64,000 nucleotides of DNA, from positions 248,001 through 312,000 of the forward strand of contig JACJYP010000003.1 of NCBI GenBank assembly GCA_020636045.1, read 5' to 3'. The notes beneath the pieces were generated by a model. That model was given only the letters and a program-made list of their open reading frames with translations. It was not told the origin of the DNA and searched no databases. Numbering within the stretch: position 1 is the stretch's first letter; the number at the start of each line of letters is the position of its first letter. The stretch comes from Lewinellaceae bacterium. Its GTDB lineage: Bacteria > Bacteroidota > Bacteroidia > Chitinophagales > Saprospiraceae. A program made the position numbers and the translations under genes. This document shows positions 50,426 through 57,811 of this stretch, piece by piece.

Positions 50426-50716
50426 GTTCCCTGCTTGATTCTCCTTGTCTAACTTCATCAATGAAAAATACATTATTAAGGCAATAAGCGTGGGAATTGC
50501 TATCCCAAACCACTCAAAGTCACCTTCTTTATTTGCCAATTTTATTGATGAGGCTACCACAATATACATCCAGACCCAAAGGACAACCGAATACACCAAT
50601 GACAATCCCTTGTCGTGCCACATAGAAAAGCGTCCAAAAAGTTTCCTGCTTCTTATTGCGCGGTTTGTAAATGTTCCTCCATGCTCTTCATTCTCGTTTG
50701 CACATTCTAATAGCAT
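50411..50716 (-). CDS. Small membrane protein, C-terminal half of a split gene
   Basis: A 101-residue frame. It carries EHGGTFTNRAIRSRKLFGRF then MWHDKGLSLVYSVVLWVWMY and two hydrophobic helices. The preceding ORF (50707-50985) overlaps it by 10 bp, its stop codon lying just after this ATG (atgctattag). From memory, related proteins of about 190 residues carry both halves in one chain, with an IGRAKxLE segment leading into HGGxFNxR. I read this as a gene broken by a -1 frameshift near an AAAA run, or as translational coupling. Function unknown. Confidence 0.6.
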   Translation of the reverse strand: MLLECANENEEHGGTFTNRAIRSRKLFGRFSMWHDKGLSLVYSVVLWVWMYIVVASSIKLANKEGDFEWFGIAIPTLIALIMYFSLMKLDKENQAGNDKPK

Positions 50717-50985
50717 CTTTTCTCCAAATCTTTTGCTCTACCAATCAGTCCATTGTAGATTTCAGTGTTTCGCTGGTCATAAAAAATTATTCCAACAGTT
50801 ACAATTAAACCAAGAAATCCGATTACAAAACTGTTTACTGGAATACCCTTCTCCTCGGAAAAAGAAAATGCAATTCCAGTCGCAAAAGGGACTAACCCCA
50901 ATAATTTAAACCGAATGTCCGATAAATGAAAAATGTATTTAAGGGTGTTTTCGTAATCAATTTTATATTTTTCTTCTTTTGTCAT
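50707..50985 (-). CDS. Small membrane protein, N-terminal half of a split gene
   Basis: A 92-residue frame starting MTKEEKYKIDYENTLKYIFH, with two hydrophobic helices (FKLLGLVPFATGIAFSF, FVIGFLGLIVTVGIIFYD), ending NTEIYNGLIGRAKDLEKRCY. The tail matches what would join directly to the ORF at 50411-50716 in the next frame. The slip region on the coding strand is gagaaaagatgc. See the partner entry for alternatives. Confidence 0.6.
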   Translation of the reverse strand: MTKEEKYKIDYENTLKYIFHLSDIRFKLLGLVPFATGIAFSFSEEKGIPVNSFVIGFLGLIVTVGIIFYDQRNTEIYNGLIGRAKDLEKRCY

Positions 50986-51028
50986 GTTAGGGTTTTTATT
51001 TTTTAGTTGGCGTGAGTACGGTGTTTGA

Positions 51029-51165
51029 TGATTTTAATCCCATCCGGTTTCTCCAACCCTGACCTCCCAACCCAGACCCGGCGCCGCGCCCGGGTTTTTA
51101 TGAGAGGATTGAGTAGTTATCGGGTCGTTGCCAGCCGGTGAATTACCTGAGGAGGCTGAAACGTA
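51029..51165. repeat. Intergenic unit L, apparently empty copy
   Basis: The left part (cccatccggtttctccaacc...cccagacccggcgcc) joins directly to the right part (gcgcccgggtttttatgaga...ttacctgaggaggctgaa). The same left and right parts flank the RAYT element at 49553-49600/50256-50335 and its deleted copy at 53200-53256/53619-53702. The centre, acccggcgccgcgcccgggt, is an imperfect palindrome. Confidence 0.8.
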
Positions 51166-51189
51166 ACTTTTAAGCCACGACCCGTTCAT

Positions 51190-53094
51190 TTAGGTTTTCG
51201 ATACAAAGTACATATCCATATTGCCCTTGCCTTTTGCTTCAATTTTTCCCCGGCTTTCAAAAGTGAAGTTGGGGTTATCTTTTAGTAGTTCATAAGTCGT
51301 TTGGCTAATATTTACCTTACCCACCTCGCCTGAACTTTCCATTCGACTTGCTGTGTTTACAGTATCTCCCCAAATATCGTATTGGTATTTTTTGACGCCC
51401 ACGATGCCCGCCACAACAGGGCCGGTGTGAATACCTACTCTCATCTCAAAGAGAGGATGTCCCTTTTCCCGCTTTTTTTTGCCCCTTGCCACGATGAATT
51501 CCTGCATTTCAAGCGCAGCCATGACCGTGTTTTCAACAGAATGATCGGAAGGCGCCGGCAGTCCGCCCGCAGCCATGTAGGCATCGCCAATCGTTTTTAT
51601 CTTTTCGATGCCGTATTTTTCAATGATGCCGTCAAATGCTTCAAAACAATGGTTTATTTCATTGACCAGTTCTGCTGCGCTGAGTTTGGCGCTTTGTTCG
51701 GTAAAACTTTTAAAATCGGTAAAGAGAATAGAAACCATATCAAAGTCTCGCGCAGCCGCCTTGCCTTTGTCTTTGAGTTCCTGGGCGATTTCACCGGGGA
51801 GGATATTGTGGAGTAAATTTTCTGAACGATCTTTCTCAATCTGTAATGAGGCCTTTGATTTTTGCACATAACGCCAGCGAAAGTAAAAGCCGCCCGCTAG
51901 CAGCAAGAAAAATGCACCAGCCACCAGGACAATATTTCTGGTTTTCTCTTCCTGGCGTATATCTTCTTCATGCGCCTCTTGTATCAAGCGTGATACTTCC
52001 TGAAACTCCATTTGCTGGAGTTCTTCTGTAGGTGCTTTAGTGTCCAGGCTATCCTCAACAGATTTTAGCATCTCGAGGTAATAGAGCGCCTGGTTGTTGT
52101 TACCCATGCCTTTGTACGTATTGTACAGGCAAAGGCAACCAGCCCTCTTTCTTAGCAAGGATTTAATGCTTAAGGAAATTTCGTAAGCTCTTTGGCAATG
52201 GTCAAGTGCTTTGTCGTATACTCCTTGTTTCCTGTAAATATCCCCGATATTATTTAGCGAGGCGGCAACCCCATTTTTTTCACCAATTTGTTCGTAGATC
52301 CGCAGACTTTTTTGTTGATAGTCCAGCGCCATGGGATGCGCCTCCTGCATTTCATATATGAGTCCAATATTAAGGTAAGTATTTGCGATTCCGATTTGAT
52401 GTCCAAGTTGGTCGTAGATCTTGAGGCTTTGGGTATAATAGTCAAGCGATTTTCGGTAATCCTTCTGGTGCCTGTAAATATTACCGATCTTGGACAGGAC
52501 AACTGCCTCTTCACTTTGATAGCCCTTTTGCTGGTTAAATTTCAAACTTCGCTTAAAATATTCCAGGGCTTTTGAATAATTACCTTGCTCCGAATAGATG
52601 CCTCCGATATTACTCAGGGTCACGCCTGTTTTCCCGCTTTCATTGAACTCCAGGCTTTTTATATAATGGTCCAGCGCTTTTGGATAATCTGCCATGTCAT
52701 GATAAATACTTCCAACATTGTTATAGGCAATAGCCAATGCAGCCGGATGGCCCATTTTTTTGGCGATATCCAGGGCCCGACTGTAATAGAGCAGCGTTTT
52801 CTGGTAATCACTTCTGTTCTCCCATGATACGCCCTGGAGCGTATAGCCTGCAAACTGGGCTCTTGGAAACGGTTTATTTAGCCCAAAGTCAACCAATTCT
52901 TCTGCCAGGAGAAATGCCGAATCCGGCTGGGAAAAAAGATAACCATCCCAGATATAGTCAGCGTACGCGTTTGATCGAATTGAATCCGGCAGGGTTTTAT
53001 CTTGCCAAAGTGTGTAGAGGGAGTCGAGATTCACCTGGCCTTTCAAGAAAACTCCATATAACAGGCATAATGTCAAGAGGATGGTATAACGCAT
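51190..53094 (-). CDS. TPR-containing class III adenylate/guanylate cyclase
   Basis: About 634 residues from ATG 53094 (MRYTILLTLCLLYGVFLKGQ, signal peptide); a further ATG lies six codons upstream. A periplasmic array of about seven TPRs follows (AYNNVGSIYHDMADYPKALD, LSNIGGIYSEQGNYSKALEY, LNNIGDIYRKQGVYDKALDH). A TM helix (IVLVAGAFFLLLAGGFYFRW), a coiled linker ending ENLLHNILPGEIAQELKDKG, and the cyclase domain complete it. Catalytic features are VSILFTDFKSFTE (metal Asp), KIKTIGDAYMAAGG (second metal Asp), VGIHTGPVVAGIVG and YDIWGDTVNTASRMES. The product is cAMP or cGMP; IKTIGDAYM with WGDTVNTAS favours an ATP-type cyclase. It is followed by the empty unit L and has repeat R3 upstream. 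Confidence 0.92.
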   Translation of the reverse strand: MRYTILLTLCLLYGVFLKGQVNLDSLYTLWQDKTLPDSIRSNAYADYIWDGYLFSQPDSAFLLAEELVDFGLNKPFPRAQFAGYTLQGVSWENRSDYQKTLLYYSRALDIAKKMGHPAALAIAYNNVGSIYHDMADYPKALDHYIKSLEFNESGKTGVTLSNIGGIYSEQGNYSKALEYFKRSLKFNQQKGYQSEEAVVLSKIGNIYRHQKDYRKSLDYYTQSLKIYDQLGHQIGIANTYLNIGLIYEMQEAHPMALDYQQKSLRIYEQIGEKNGVAASLNNIGDIYRKQGVYDKALDHCQRAYEISLSIKSLLRKRAGCLCLYNTYKGMGNNNQALYYLEMLKSVEDSLDTKAPTEELQQMEFQEVSRLIQEAHEEDIRQEEKTRNIVLVAGAFFLLLAGGFYFRWRYVQKSKASLQIEKDRSENLLHNILPGEIAQELKDKGKAAARDFDMVSILFTDFKSFTEQSAKLSAAELVNEINHCFEAFDGIIEKYGIEKIKTIGDAYMAAGGLPAPSDHSVENTVMAALEMQEFIVARGKKKREKGHPLFEMRVGIHTGPVVAGIVGVKKYQYDIWGDTVNTASRMESSGEVGKVNISQTTYELLKDNPNFTFESRGKIEAKGKGNMDMYFVSKT

Positions 53095-53115
53095 ATTATA
53101 TTTCCATTGCATGCA

Positions 53116-53173
53116 ACGATTGTATTACCGAAACGACAAACCAAAAACCCGCATTGCCCCTTTCACCTTGTTG
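53116..53173. repeat. Upstream repeat R3, copy 1
   Basis: A segment with accgaaacgacaaaccaaaa, then acccgcattgcccctttcac, resembles 56663-56723 (cccgaaaacaacaaacccaa, then aatccgcaccgcgcctttac). A shorter match lies at 54482-54520. Copies 1 and 2 lie immediately upstream of minus-strand genes (the cyclase and SIR2-TPR genes). Confidence 0.65.
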
Positions 53174-53199
53174 TTTTCGGAAATATCGCCTGTCGGTGA

Positions 53200-53702
53200 A
53201 GATTTTAGCCCCATCTGGTCTCTCTAATTCTGAATACCCAAACCAGGCCCGGCGCCGGAGCAGTGTCTCCGACCTGCTGCAAACGTAAGCGCGATCTTTC
53301 AGTCTACATCATACCAGAAATGCCGCAGGAAAGGCCATTGTTTTTCTCCGGAATATACAGCGATGCCGGGGAGTAAAAATACGCTTCCGCTTTGGCGGCC
53401 AATTTCCATTCTTGCCGCGCTGCCAGAAAAGTCATGGCACCTGTCACTATTTTCTTGTACTTATCAGGCTTCAGAAGGTGTTTCCAGCCTTTGATGGTCG
53501 CTGTCGTAAAAACAGATCAGGGTATCCTTCCGTCGGAAGCGGTTTCATGATGTGTTCGTTACAAGAATAAAGCATGGGATCGTGCACTGCGTTTGCAGCA
53601 GGTCGGAGACACTGCTGCGGCGCTGCGCCCGGGTGTTTATGGGAAGATTTAGTAGCTATTGGGTCGTTGCTATCGGGTTAGTTACCTGATGGGGCTGAAT
53701 CT
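53200..53702. repeat. Intergenic unit L with internally deleted RAYT element
   Basis: This fills most of the 605-bp gap between the cyclase and SH3 genes. Outer parts match unit L. The inner element, 53257-53618, is bounded by the same inverted REP hairpins (53257-53280 and 53595-53618) but is only 362 bp. It lacks about 290 bp relative to 49601-50255, so it resembles a non-autonomous MITE-like derivative. Confidence 0.8.
53299..53548 (-). pseudogene. RAYT transposase remnant with internal deletion
   Basis: It aligns with both ends of the RAYT gene at 49644-50186 but the middle is missing. The junction near 53409 joins the sequence equivalent to about 49758 with that of about 50049. The HUH region and the catalytic Tyr region are both lost, and small indels add frameshifts. 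Confidence 0.8.
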
Positions 53703-53717
53703 CCGTTGATAGAGCGC

Positions 53718-54368
53718 TCAAATTTCAATAATTCTATAACCGAGGAGATTTGTCTTACTATACATTTTAATGTTTACTTCATCATCTTGATTTCCACCTA
53801 AAACATAAATCGAATTATTTGTCTCCTTAATATAAAAACCAACGTGTCCTCCACTCCCTCGTTTAAAAATTACGACGCAACCTCTCATCGGGTTATTTAA
53901 TTGATTGCCCCAATTTAGCCAATGACGCGCCCAAGCAGAACTAGTACCCTCATATCCAGCCTTTTCAATACACCAATTTACAAAAGCTGAGCACCAATAA
54001 GTTTCATCATTTGATTTTGCAATATTTGATATTGTATCAGTGCTTTGTAGATATTGGACAATTCGGGGATTATCAGCATTACTATAAAACTCACGAATTC
54101 CGATCTCCCTAATTGCCACTTTAATCCAAGGAAAGTCATTTTCCTGAATAAGTGGATCATTTTTTAGACTTAGCAGGAACTTTAAAGAAGTCCATCCAAG
54201 TTGTTTTTTACTTCCAGTTATTCGCTCAAATTTCACCCACCCTCCATCACCTGAAATTTTCACTTCATCAATGATGTCACCATTTGATAATTGCCCAAGA
54301 ACTTTGGCATTTACATTGGGATTCTCTCTTATGTTTAATTTTTGCGCAATTACAATATATTGATCCAT
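53718..54368 (-). CDS. SH3b plus TIGR02594-type CHAP-like amidase/peptidase protein
   Basis: A 216-residue protein without a signal peptide. Residues 1-70 form a bacterial SH3 domain (LNIRENPNVNAKVLGQLSNG, GWVKFERI, LGWTSLKFL). Residues 80-216 match TIGR02594-type NlpC/P60-CHAP proteins: PWIKVAIREIGIRE, the catalytic Cys in ETYWCSAFVNWCIEKAG, the catalytic His in RGSGGHVGFYIKE, then YVLGGNQDDEVN and LLGYRIIEI. Such domains cut peptidoglycan in phage endolysins, toxins and effectors. No phage or type VI genes are adjacent. It is AT-rich, unlike the chromosome core, suggesting transfer. It lies 257 bp downstream of the SIR2-TPR gene on the same strand. Confidence 0.85.
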   Translation of the reverse strand: MDQYIVIAQKLNIRENPNVNAKVLGQLSNGDIIDEVKISGDGGWVKFERITGSKKQLGWTSLKFLLSLKNDPLIQENDFPWIKVAIREIGIREFYSNADNPRIVQYLQSTDTISNIAKSNDETYWCSAFVNWCIEKAGYEGTSSAWARHWLNWGNQLNNPMRGCVVIFKRGSGGHVGFYIKETNNSIYVLGGNQDDEVNIKMYSKTNLLGYRIIEI

Positions 54369-54625
54369 AGCACAAGTATTTTAGATTTTTTAAAAAGAAG
54401 GGCATTTCAATTCAACAATTTAGCATCAATAACCATAGGGCTAAAGTTGACTTATTCCTCAGTTTTTTGATCATTTTTTACCGCAAACTATTGCTCTCCT
54501 GAAAACAATAAAACGGTTGACTATGCTTGATGTGCCAGCAAATTTGCTCGGCACTTTGGTCTTTAGCGAATTTGCCGCGGGATCCCTTACCGGCATGGAT
54601 GCATAACCGGTGTTAGTTGCTGTAT

Positions 54626-56632
54626 TTAACTTCCTAACTTTGTAATTTTTTCTGCCAAATCATTTAATTTTTTAGGCTCTGGGTGCCCACTTTCAATCCC
54701 AATTTTTACGTTTAAACTCAAATCCCATCCTATGGATCGAATTCCATCTTTTAATAATTCCCCAATCTTTTTTTCCGCTTCATCTATTAATTCAAAATAG
54801 TGCGCATACCTATAAAACCATATCTCAACTAATAAATCAGTTTTTTCATCTTTGTTTAGTTGAAATGCGATTTCTAGATATTTTGTCGCCTCACTTTTCC
54901 TAATTGTAATTAATAGTAATTGGGCATAATTTCCATTGATGTTGGCATTTTTCGGATCAGCAGATAAGGCTTTGAGAAAATATTTTTCAGCATTCTTATA
55001 ATCCTTTTTTATGCTTTTCAAAAAGACAGCATAACTTCCATTAATATTGGCATTCCCCGGGTCAGCAGATAAGGCTTTAAGGTAATATTTTTCAGCATTC
55101 TCATAATCCTTTTTTACATCCCTTAAAAAGATAGCATAATTTCCATTAATGTTGGCATCTCCCGGGTCAGCAGCTAAGGCTTTGAGATGATATTTTTCAA
55201 CATTCTCATAATCCTTTTTTATATCCTTTAAAAAGATAGCATAATTTCCATTGATGTTGGCATCTCCCGGGTCAGCAGCTAAGGCTTTGAGGTAATATTT
55301 TTCGGCATTCTCATAATCCTTTTTTTTACTTTTCAAAAAGGCAGCATAATTTCCATTGTTATAGGCATGCTCTGGATCAGCAGCTAAGGCTTTGAGAAAA
55401 TATTTTTCAGCATTCTCATAATCCTTTTTTATATCCTGCAAAAAGACAGCATAATTTCCATTGTTATTGGCATGTTCCGGGTCAGCAGCTAAGGCTTTGA
55501 GAAAATATTTTTCTAAATTGTTAAAATCTTTTTTAATGAAAAGCATGAAATAAGTGAAGGCATTCCATAGCCAAGCAGTTTTAGGGAATTTATCTAAAGC
55601 TTCGAGATAAATAGCTTTTTTCTTTTCATAATCTGTTTCCTTGTCTGCCAGATTTGAATATTCAAAAGCGGATATATCTTGTTTAGATTCATTCTTGTTA
55701 GGGTCGACTTTTTGGGATTCGGTAATTATTTCATTAAGTTGGTTGTTTGCAGCTTCAATCCGAACTTTTGTAATCCCATCTAATTCTTCTTTTATTGGTT
55801 TAATTTCATCGAAAACCCAGAGTAGATCATGCATAATTTCATCAAACCCATTAATTTCTACATAATTTCCATCCATTCTTTTTATTAGACTTTCGACCCT
55901 ATGAGAAACTGGACTTTTCTTAAGTCCACACCAGAAAAAATTACTTGGTTTGTTCATTTGTTCGAAATAACTCATTAAGCTGCCATCATTACCACCATAA
56001 CCAATTACTATAGGAATATGGCTGCTGAAAATATTATCTAAAGGCTCCTTCCAGCCTTTGTCTAGTTTACTAATCTCATCAATATCACTTTTGGGAGACA
56101 ATAAAAGATCGCGGTGAATTTTAATAATTAATGGATGAATGTTTGAAGGTCTTGCATATCCACTCAATGACTCATGTCCACAGACCAAAGGTGTTTTATT
56201 AGTAAATTGATAAATAGATGTTTCAATTAAGCTATCAAAATTTGTGGTCAACACTGTATGTCCTGCTGTTTTAGCTAGTATTTGAGCTAATACGATATGC
56301 CCGAAAGTAGGTTTTGCAGACCGCATCTTTTGAACTAAGAACTCGTAACCCGAAGTTTTATCACTTTCAAAACGCTTTCTATAAATGGCGCCATAATGAG
56401 CCGCAAGATCCTTCTCATCTAATTTTACATCTTTTTTCCATTGCTTAATTTCTTCATCAGAGTATCTTTCTTTTATCTCTTTAAACCAGTTCTCTGCTAA
56501 TTGATTTCCTGTTGGTATGCCACTTTTTAGACTTGCCCCCGCGCCAATCACAAAACAAAATTTTCTAGACTCAGTATTTTTATGTATATCGCGAAGAGTA
56601 TGCTTGAGATTATGTGTACTGATTTTTTTCAT
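54626..56632 (-). CDS. SIR2-domain protein with C-terminal TPR array
   Basis: A 668-residue cytoplasmic protein. The SIR2 domain (about 25-270) shows CFVIGAGASLKSGIPTGNQL, TVLTTNFDSLIE with the NAD-site Asn, IIKIHRDLLLS with the catalytic His (Arg where Gly is usual after it), and IVIGYGGNDGSLMSYF. Then come a linker and six nearly identical 35-residue TPRs (KKDYENAEKYYLKALAADPG) followed by two diverged helical repeats. SIR2 domains of this kind in bacteria are often NAD-depleting effectors in anti-phage defence (Thoeris ThsA, DSR and others), with repeats as sensors; a defence role here is inference. Strongly AT-rich. It is next to the SH3-CHAP-like gene inside the repeat-rich island. Confidence 0.88.
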   Translation of the reverse strand: MKKISTHNLKHTLRDIHKNTESRKFCFVIGAGASLKSGIPTGNQLAENWFKEIKERYSDEEIKQWKKDVKLDEKDLAAHYGAIYRKRFESDKTSGYEFLVQKMRSAKPTFGHIVLAQILAKTAGHTVLTTNFDSLIETSIYQFTNKTPLVCGHESLSGYARPSNIHPLIIKIHRDLLLSPKSDIDEISKLDKGWKEPLDNIFSSHIPIVIGYGGNDGSLMSYFEQMNKPSNFFWCGLKKSPVSHRVESLIKRMDGNYVEINGFDEIMHDLLWVFDEIKPIKEELDGITKVRIEAANNQLNEIITESQKVDPNKNESKQDISAFEYSNLADKETDYEKKKAIYLEALDKFPKTAWLWNAFTYFMLFIKKDFNNLEKYFLKALAADPEHANNNGNYAVFLQDIKKDYENAEKYFLKALAADPEHAYNNGNYAAFLKSKKKDYENAEKYYLKALAADPGDANINGNYAIFLKDIKKDYENVEKYHLKALAADPGDANINGNYAIFLRDVKKDYENAEKYYLKALSADPGNANINGSYAVFLKSIKKDYKNAEKYFLKALSADPKNANINGNYAQLLLITIRKSEATKYLEIAFQLNKDEKTDLLVEIWFYRYAHYFELIDEAEKKIGELLKDGIRSIGWDLSLNVKIGIESGHPEPKKLNDLAEKITKLGS
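54905..55535 (-). repeat. Six tandem 105-bp TPR-coding repeats
   Basis: The repeats encode six 35-residue units, four of which differ at only a few residues, and the DNA is similarly close. Such repeats can expand or contract by slippage, changing the sensor length of the SIR2 protein. Confidence 0.85.
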
Positions 56633-57811
56633 AATTTGCCCTTTCTTTCAAATTTTGTTGTAGCGAACTATTGCACTCCCGAAAACAACAAACCCAAAAT
56701 CCGCACCGCGCCTTTACTTTGTAGAATAACCACCCGGTTTCAACTATAATTCCATAAGTGATACATCCGGATCATCCAATGGGTTTTTGATTTTGTCCCT
56801 GCCTTTTTTGTGATGTATCTGTATCTCTCTATCTCCGCATTCTTGCCGCTTTCAAGGCCCGGCAATTCCCGGATGTACCGCATGTCATACGTGCCGGACA
56901 AAAATAAGGGAAATAAAATTCCAACTCTATCCTTACCGATCAAATTTTTTATGCAAGTTCTGTCGGCGGCAGGAAATCAAACATCGAAGGATTGAACTGT
57001 GCCTGCCAACAGAATGCGCGCGGAAGAAAAAGTCCTGTGTGAACTCACTACAAGGAACCTTGCAATGACAAACGTTCTTTGTGAACTCGCTACAAAGAAC
57101 GTTGTAGCGACTAACGTCCTTTGTGAACTCGCTACAATGAACGTTGTAACGACAAACGCCCTTTGTGTAGTCGTTACAAGGGAAGTTGTAGCGACAAACG
57201 TCCTTTGTGAACTCGTTACAAGGGAAGTTGTAACGACTAACGTCCTTTGTGAACTCGTTACAAGGAAAGCTGTAACGACTAACACGCTTTGTGAACCCGC
57301 TACAGGGTTCGTAGTAGAGGCATCCCCAAACCGGATGAAGTCATGTATTTGCCAGAATTAGACATTTCACGGAAGCGGATCGTTTTCACCTGTTTTCATA
57401 TCAAAACTTGAACATTACTCCTGCATTACGGCCGATTGCAACAATTGATGAAAATAAAAATTTAAACCGCCCGCATCTACAAGCGCAATCGGCGCATACA
57501 TTTGCAGGTTGAAATTATTTAATCCGTCGCCCAAAATCTCATGACTGCTTTGGCGGCAAGCATACTTTCACGGCTTTTGTCTGTTACCGGCGCCCGAAAT
57601 CTTTATACCGGTATATGAATCCAGGCTTGAAAAGTCATTGCTCTCCTAAGGGTCACGCCGTGTATCACTAACATTTGGTTTTAATGGATTAAAACCGATG
57701 TGCAAATGTCTTGCGTGTCGGGAATCCACCTGTTTTCGAAACATCATTTGTCGCTGTCTTCGCACAGACGGCCTTTGTTGCTATAATCATACTGTATCAT
57801 AATACAAACTC
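56633..57811. other. 1.2-kb gap with repeat R3, a minisatellite and the giant-gene leader
   Basis: It contains repeat R3 copy 2 (56663-56723) upstream of the SIR2 gene, a 42-bp minisatellite (57039-57318) and about 490 bp of leader before the second giant gene. A 67-codon minus-strand frame at 56740-56943 has no family signal and is left uncalled. Confidence 0.55.
57039..57318. repeat. 42-bp minisatellite, seven units
   Basis: Units begin at 57039, 57081, 57123, 57165, 57207, 57249 and 57291 (the last partial). The core is gtgaactcgttacaaggga then agttgtaacgactaacgtcctt; gttacaa with ttgtaac gives each unit a small hairpin. Because 42 is a multiple of 3, both strands stay open across the array (TNVLCELVTREVVT on plus, VVTTSLVTSSQRTF on minus), but no start, signal or domain supports a gene. 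Confidence 0.9.

Noticed and set aside
51029..51165. Integron attC site
   Set aside because: The layout is suggestive, but no clear GTTRRRY core pair and no integrase were seen, so it is listed only as a repeat.
56740..56943. 67-codon minus-strand ORF
   Set aside because: Composition is plausible, but no domain, homologue memory or operon context supports it.
57039..57318. CRISPR array
   Set aside because: Units are contiguous 42-bp repeats without unique spacers, and no cas genes are present; it is a minisatellite.
56999..57361. Protein-coding gene over the minisatellite
   Set aside because: The frame is open only because the unit length is a multiple of three; the opposite strand is equally open and neither has a start context, signal or domain.
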